In this document: positions 60,263-64,000 of the stretch, in pieces | How the letters are laid out: every line of letters starts with the position of its first letter | Position numbering within the stretch: the first letter of the stretch is position 1 | From: Candidatus Cloacimonadota bacterium | Lineage (GTDB): Bacteria; Cloacimonadota; Cloacimonadia; Cloacimonadales; Cloacimonadaceae | DNA: 64,000 bases | Reading direction: 5' to 3' | Assembly (NCBI GenBank): GCA_029561955.1 | Contig: JAKQWO010000018.1 | Location: 1 to 64,000 of the forward strand | Position numbers and translations under genes: made by a program | The notes under the pieces: model-generated | Seen by the model: only the letters and a program-made list of their open reading frames with translations | The model's database searches: none | What the model was told of the DNA's origin: nothing

Positions 60263-63031
60263 TCAGTATCCGCGTTTGCCAGTGTTGCCGGTGATGTAGA
60301 ACAGCCCGGGTTTGTCGATGAAGCATACGGCGCAGTTGCCGACCATCAGATACTCGTAATCGGGAACCTCGGAGAAAGACTGCACGCGGTTAAACTCGTT
60401 GGTATTGCCAGCCAGGTCACGGAAATAGAGGCGAATCTGCTGTCCCGGCGTGTAGTCTGGCACAGGGATATAGAGATAAGGCCAGCGGGTGGCGGTGGGA
60501 TCGGTGTAAAAATTGGTGGTGATAGGCTGCTGTTGAGGATCCCGGAAGAGCACACTATAGGCGGAGAGGGTGTTTTGCACCGGCGGATTGGGAACGAGGG
60601 AAAGACCTACGCCCGAACCCAAGGGCAGCAATTCACCGAGAAAGTCCGAGGGCATGGTCACTTGAGCTTGATAGAGCGAGGCGATCAGGTCACGGCTGAG
60701 GTTGGTGACCATGGCTTGGGTTTCGGTATGGGGCGCAAGGTCCTGCACAACCGCATACTCGGCGTCATAGAGCAGATAGAAGGAGGCGTAGCCATCCACC
60801 AAATGAAAATGCCAGCCATCCAATTGGTTGCTCTGATTGTAGGCATAGATGCGGTAGAACTCGCTATCCGAGACGGAAAACAGCAGATTTTGGGTGCGTG
60901 AGCTCTGTCGGAGGCGGATCAGGGGCTGGAATTTGGAGTAAAAAGCAGGGTCACCCTGAGCCTTGAAGCTGTAGACCTTTGCCAGCGGGTTGAGGGAATA
61001 CTGGGAGGCAAACACCCCATATGTGTCGCTGAGAGCGTCTTTCGGGCTTATCCTCAAGGTGGTGCCGGAGACCACGTCAAGTCCGGAATCCAGCCAAGCT
61101 TCCCAATCATAATCGTCAAAGACCATGCGGTTGAAAACAGTCAGATCTCTGTTTGTAGAGGAAGAGCTAAGCTGAGCTCCGTCAATCAGGTAACCCGCGC
61201 AAGTGGGATAGATTTGCAGCTTGCCGCCGCTTTGCACAAAGCTGTTGAGCTGAAGACTCGCGCTGGGTTTGTAGCGGTAAAACTGAGGTCGGTCTGACGC
61301 AGGCCAGATATTAACCACGCTGCTCAGCGGCTTGCTATAAGCGGTGGAGAGGAAGAGATTGGCGGGCAGATCAGCTATCCCACGGCCACGGTTGAGGGCG
61401 GAGATGCGTATCAGTGATTGACTGGAATTGAGCTGGTAGGGCGAGCCTGAGAGCCAGGGATGGTTGGCAGGCACGCTGGCAGAGTATTCCAGTTCCAGGC
61501 TACTGCAGGGAGCTTTGGGATCGCTGTAGCTCACAAAAGTGCGGGTGGTCTGCAACTGCAGTTGGGGCTTGAGGCAGGGGACACTCAGGCGGCTGCTTTC
61601 CTCCGTAGCTCTGCCGTAGATATAGATGCCGCTTGAGCTTATGCCGCTGTAGACAAAGCCATCTGCACTGCTGTAATGGTCTGAGTCGTAGCTGTCGGCC
61701 AGGGTCTTGAAGCTGATCTTGTCGGCGTCCTTCGATCTGAAAGCACGGAAAAGCTTGGCTGCATTCCTGCTCTGCAACTGGGAACGGAAGCCGAATTCTA
61801 TCCAGGCATCCGAGGGCAGGGTTTCCAGCATAGAGCCTGCTTTAGTGAAGCTAATGCCAAAGATTTGGCGGTCTTGTGAGAGTTTGAAGGGGCTGCCCTG
61901 AAAATAGTCTGTCAGCAAGGTTTGGGCATCGGGTTGCAAATCGAGGCGCAGGTTGGTGCCGGGTAGATTCAGACCACGCAAGTCCAGCCAGATGTCTTGC
62001 AGATAAAGCTGGGAAAGCGAGCCATCAAGCGGTAGATCGAGCCGGTTTTGGCTTTCCAGAGGTGTGAGCAGGAAGAACTTGCCCGCTCCACTCAAGAAGC
62101 TGACCAGTTCACCATCACGCCAGAGCCAGGTGCTTTCACCCTGCTGCCAGCCATACACCTCGCCTCCATGCAGACGCGTCCACTGCTTTTGTAGCATGCG
62201 AGGTTGCGGCGTGCGATAGTAGACGAGCGGCACTGGGGCTGAACCCAGATTTCCCTGCAAGTTAAGGATTTTGGTGTTTAGCGCAAAGCCGGGGAAGAGG
62301 TTTTGCACGGTGCTGATCTCGGCGGGAGAAAGGCTTTCCTCCAGCTTCAAGGTCACATCGGATACGAGTGAGCCCGCGGGGAACCATAAGCGCAGATAAT
62401 CATTGGGGGTTACCATCAAAGCCTGCAAGGACTTAGAGGTAGACGACAGACGTAGCTCGGTGGAATCTTTAAAATCAATCAGGGCATATTCGCCGCTGCC
62501 CTCAAGATCAAACCAGCAACGCTTACCACCATAAGGATAGACCTCAACCCGCTGTGCGCCAAGCGTCCAGCCATTCTTTACCAACTGCAGCGAGGCGAGT
62601 TCGGCGTCCGGTTTGAGTCCAGTATAAAGGGTGGCAAAAGAGCGCAGGGAGTCGATCATCACTTCCTGCCCCAAGCGTTGGATGGAGATGCGGTAGCTGT
62701 CCGTATAAGCCTTGCTGCGGACGGGGAAAGCCAGGCTGTCTCTGCTGGCTAAGGCTTTTACGCGGGTCAAAGTCACCTGGTCTCCATACCAGAGGCCGGC
62801 TTCCGTGATGCTTTCCTTGGGGATGTAGAGGAAACTGTCGTCGTTGGAGGACTTGATCAGGTGGTCAAAATAGACCTTGATGGTGCTTTCCGTGATGTAT
62901 TCCTTGGGGTCAAGGTTTGGTGGCAGCAGCGTATTTTCACGCAGATTACAGGCTGTGAGGCTAACCAGAAGCAGCAGGAGGAGGGTGAGTTTAAAAAGCG
63001 GTGCTGAGTCCCAGCGAAGTGTATGAGTCAT
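60263..63031 (-). CDS. Large lipoprotein of unknown function (922 aa)
   Basis: Starting at the ATG at 63031 (MTHTLRW), the N-terminus is a lipoprotein signal peptide with lipobox SLTAC, so the mature protein would be lipid-anchored. The remainder is beta-rich, with aromatic and Ser/Thr-rich stretches, and shows no domain I recognise. The start is chosen because the earlier in-frame ATG at 63106 would add a poor leader before the signal. It overlaps the upstream outer-membrane protein gene by 41 bases, so the two are co-translated and probably act together. Confidence 0.78.
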   Translation of the reverse strand: MTHTLRWDSAPLFKLTLLLLLLVSLTACNLRENTLLPPNLDPKEYITESTIKVYFDHLIKSSNDDSFLYIPKESITEAGLWYGDQVTLTRVKALASRDSLAFPVRSKAYTDSYRISIQRLGQEVMIDSLRSFATLYTGLKPDAELASLQLVKNGWTLGAQRVEVYPYGGKRCWFDLEGSGEYALIDFKDSTELRLSSTSKSLQALMVTPNDYLRLWFPAGSLVSDVTLKLEESLSPAEISTVQNLFPGFALNTKILNLQGNLGSAPVPLVYYRTPQPRMLQKQWTRLHGGEVYGWQQGESTWLWRDGELVSFLSGAGKFFLLTPLESQNRLDLPLDGSLSQLYLQDIWLDLRGLNLPGTNLRLDLQPDAQTLLTDYFQGSPFKLSQDRQIFGISFTKAGSMLETLPSDAWIEFGFRSQLQSRNAAKLFRAFRSKDADKISFKTLADSYDSDHYSSADGFVYSGISSSGIYIYGRATEESSRLSVPCLKPQLQLQTTRTFVSYSDPKAPCSSLELEYSASVPANHPWLSGSPYQLNSSQSLIRISALNRGRGIADLPANLFLSTAYSKPLSSVVNIWPASDRPQFYRYKPSASLQLNSFVQSGGKLQIYPTCAGYLIDGAQLSSSSTNRDLTVFNRMVFDDYDWEAWLDSGLDVVSGTTLRISPKDALSDTYGVFASQYSLNPLAKVYSFKAQGDPAFYSKFQPLIRLRQSSRTQNLLFSVSDSEFYRIYAYNQSNQLDGWHFHLVDGYASFYLLYDAEYAVVQDLAPHTETQAMVTNLSRDLIASLYQAQVTMPSDFLGELLPLGSGVGLSLVPNPPVQNTLSAYSVLFRDPQQQPITTNFYTDPTATRWPYLYIPVPDYTPGQQIRLYFRDLAGNTNEFNRVQSFSEVPDYEYLMVGNCAVCFIDKPGLFYITGNTGKRGY

Positions 63032-64000
63032 GATCTTTGATTCCAATTTGATGATAGAGATGCAGCAGCAATCTGCCTGGTAGAGGAGCATCCAAGGAAA
63101 GGCCATAGTAGCCTTTTCCAGCAGTAAAATCGTCGATGTAGCTGCTAGCCTGATTTGCGAAAAATGCGAGATTCCCGAAGCCAGCGTGGGCTCCTAACCA
63201 GAAGTCGCTCCAGATGTGCAAGTTGGTGCTGGCGCTGTGCACCCAATGAACAGAATCTGCACCTGGTGCTTCGTAATCTTGATAGATGCGGGAGGCTGTG
63301 TAGTTGAGGGTGACTGGTAGATAGCTCAGCTTGACGCCGAGGTCGGTCTGATAGCTGTTATGGCGTTGCCAATTGGAAAAGTGTTGCGCCAGACGGGGAC
63401 GGATGATCAGGCTCTGCGCATAGATCCTGGGGCTGAGAGCCAGCGAGGCTGCTTTGCCGGGATAGATGCGCTCATCCTTGCCATCCAGATATTGCAGATT
63501 GAGATTCAGGTCTATAAGGGGCAACTGCTTACGGATTCCCACCCTGGCTTGCCAGCGGAAGTGCTCCCCTTTCCACCACATCTCCTCTGCGTTCAGATTA
63601 AGCAGCCAGGAACGGTGGGAAAGGGTAGTGCCAAGGGTGAGGAAACGTGCCGAACTTCCCTTGATGGCAAAACCGGTATGTAGCTTGGCGGCCAGTTTCG
63701 GTTTGGGAGGATTTTCGAGGCGGGTAAAATGACGTGCCGCAGCAGGATAATCATCCAGAGCCAGATAGGCCCAACCAGCACCTTCTTCCGGCAGAGCCCG
63801 TAGCGAAGGTTTCTCTAAAAGAGCGATGGCTTTTATGTAGCCCACTCTGGCCAGATTTGGCTTCCTGTCATATGCTTGAGCTGCGGCTAAATAGTGATGA
63901 ATCATGCCTTCACTGGGAAAGCTGGCCAGATACTCCTGTCCCAATTGCTTGATTTGCTTCCAGTCTCCTTTGACGGAATACGCCCAGAGAACACCGACTG
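62991..64000 (-). CDS. Outer-membrane protein with TPR-like N-part and beta-barrel-like C-part, 5' truncated
   Basis: Open at the right edge of the window, so the start is not seen; about 336 codons are visible. The visible N-part (FPSEGMIHHYLAAAQAYD, ALDDYPAAARHF) looks like TPR helices. The C-part alternates aromatic and polar residues in beta fashion (LNLNLQYLDG, YGLSLDAPLPGRLLLHLYHQ) and ends in Phe, as outer-membrane barrels do. No named family recognised. The TTG at 63944 is not the start because the frame continues upstream as WAYSVKGDWKQIKQ. The lipoprotein gene overlaps its end. Confidence 0.72.
   Translation of the reverse strand, partial: VGVLWAYSVKGDWKQIKQLGQEYLASFPSEGMIHHYLAAAQAYDRKPNLARVGYIKAIALLEKPSLRALPEEGAGWAYLALDDYPAAARHFTRLENPPKPKLAAKLHTGFAIKGSSARFLTLGTTLSHRSWLLNLNAEEMWWKGEHFRWQARVGIRKQLPLIDLNLNLQYLDGKDERIYPGKAASLALSPRIYAQSLIIRPRLAQHFSNWQRHNSYQTDLGVKLSYLPVTLNYTASRIYQDYEAPGADSVHWVHSASTNLHIWSDFWLGAHAGFGNLAFFANQASSYIDDFTAGKGYYGLSLDAPLPGRLLLHLYHQIGIKDHDSYTSLGLSTAF

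Noticed and set aside
1-64000. tRNA or rRNA genes
   Set aside because: No cloverleaf-like segment or rRNA signature was noticed in any gap. This was by eye, so a tRNA-scanning program could still find one.

Overview
This is a bacterial chromosome segment of about 50% GC with long genes, tight operons and several repeat-rich gaps. The best guess at origin is the candidate phylum Cloacimonadota (WWE1) or a close FCB-group relative. The evidence is three large secreted proteins ending in a FlgD-like/Por-type sorting domain (motif NAYPNPFNP or close), a single-chain pyruvate:ferredoxin oxidoreductase typical of a fermentative anaerobe, paired DUF6754-like membrane proteins, and no recognisable T9SS machinery in the window. 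The phylum call is inference; no 16S rRNA or tRNA gene was seen.

Layout. 1-3703: 3' part of a pyruvate:ferredoxin oxidoreductase, a strong terminator, and a nitroreductase. 3704-4838: gap made of modular GC-rich hairpin repeats plus one copy of a 317-bp element. 4891-9971 (-): 1569-aa secreted multidomain protein preceded by a small leader ORF. 10465-11205 (-): methyltransferase. 11417-16708 (+): a PPDK-like protein lacking the PEP/pyruvate TIM barrel, followed by a divergent GAPDH. 16884-24071 (-): 2307-aa secreted protein with three long tandem units, again preceded by a leader ORF. 24457-34108 (-): six-gene operon of two DUF6754-like giants, three other membrane proteins and a B12-type radical SAM enzyme. 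34688-35413 (+): a LexA/CI-like S24 repressor with its own inverted repeat. 35797-36113: second 317-bp element. 36321-49698 (+): leader ORF and secreted protein, then leader ORF and two tandem secreted paralogues. 50010-59806 (-): housekeeping genes (comM/yifB, MATE, then apeB-DUF1015-rimO-trpS, and an acyl-CoA ligase). 60263-64000 (-): a large lipoprotein and a TPR/beta-barrel-like outer-membrane protein cut by the window edge.

The window is dominated by cell-surface biology. Five paralogous secreted proteins share an N-terminal module of about 200 residues and are otherwise mosaics of Ig-like, FN3-like, HYDIN/ASH-like, choice-of-anchor-J-like and CARDB-like domains. Three of the four transcription units encoding them begin with related or similarly placed small ORFs that have their own ribosome binding sites; a fourth unit has a similarly placed but dissimilar ORF. 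Three of these leaders (upstream of 4891-9600, 36567-39392 and 39893-44758) share a clear peptide motif. This leader family, the DUF6754 operon, and two families of intergenic repeats (an 85-bp palindrome in four copies, and a 317-bp element in two copies) are the least explained features here. Domain names come from sequence recognition alone; no searches were run.
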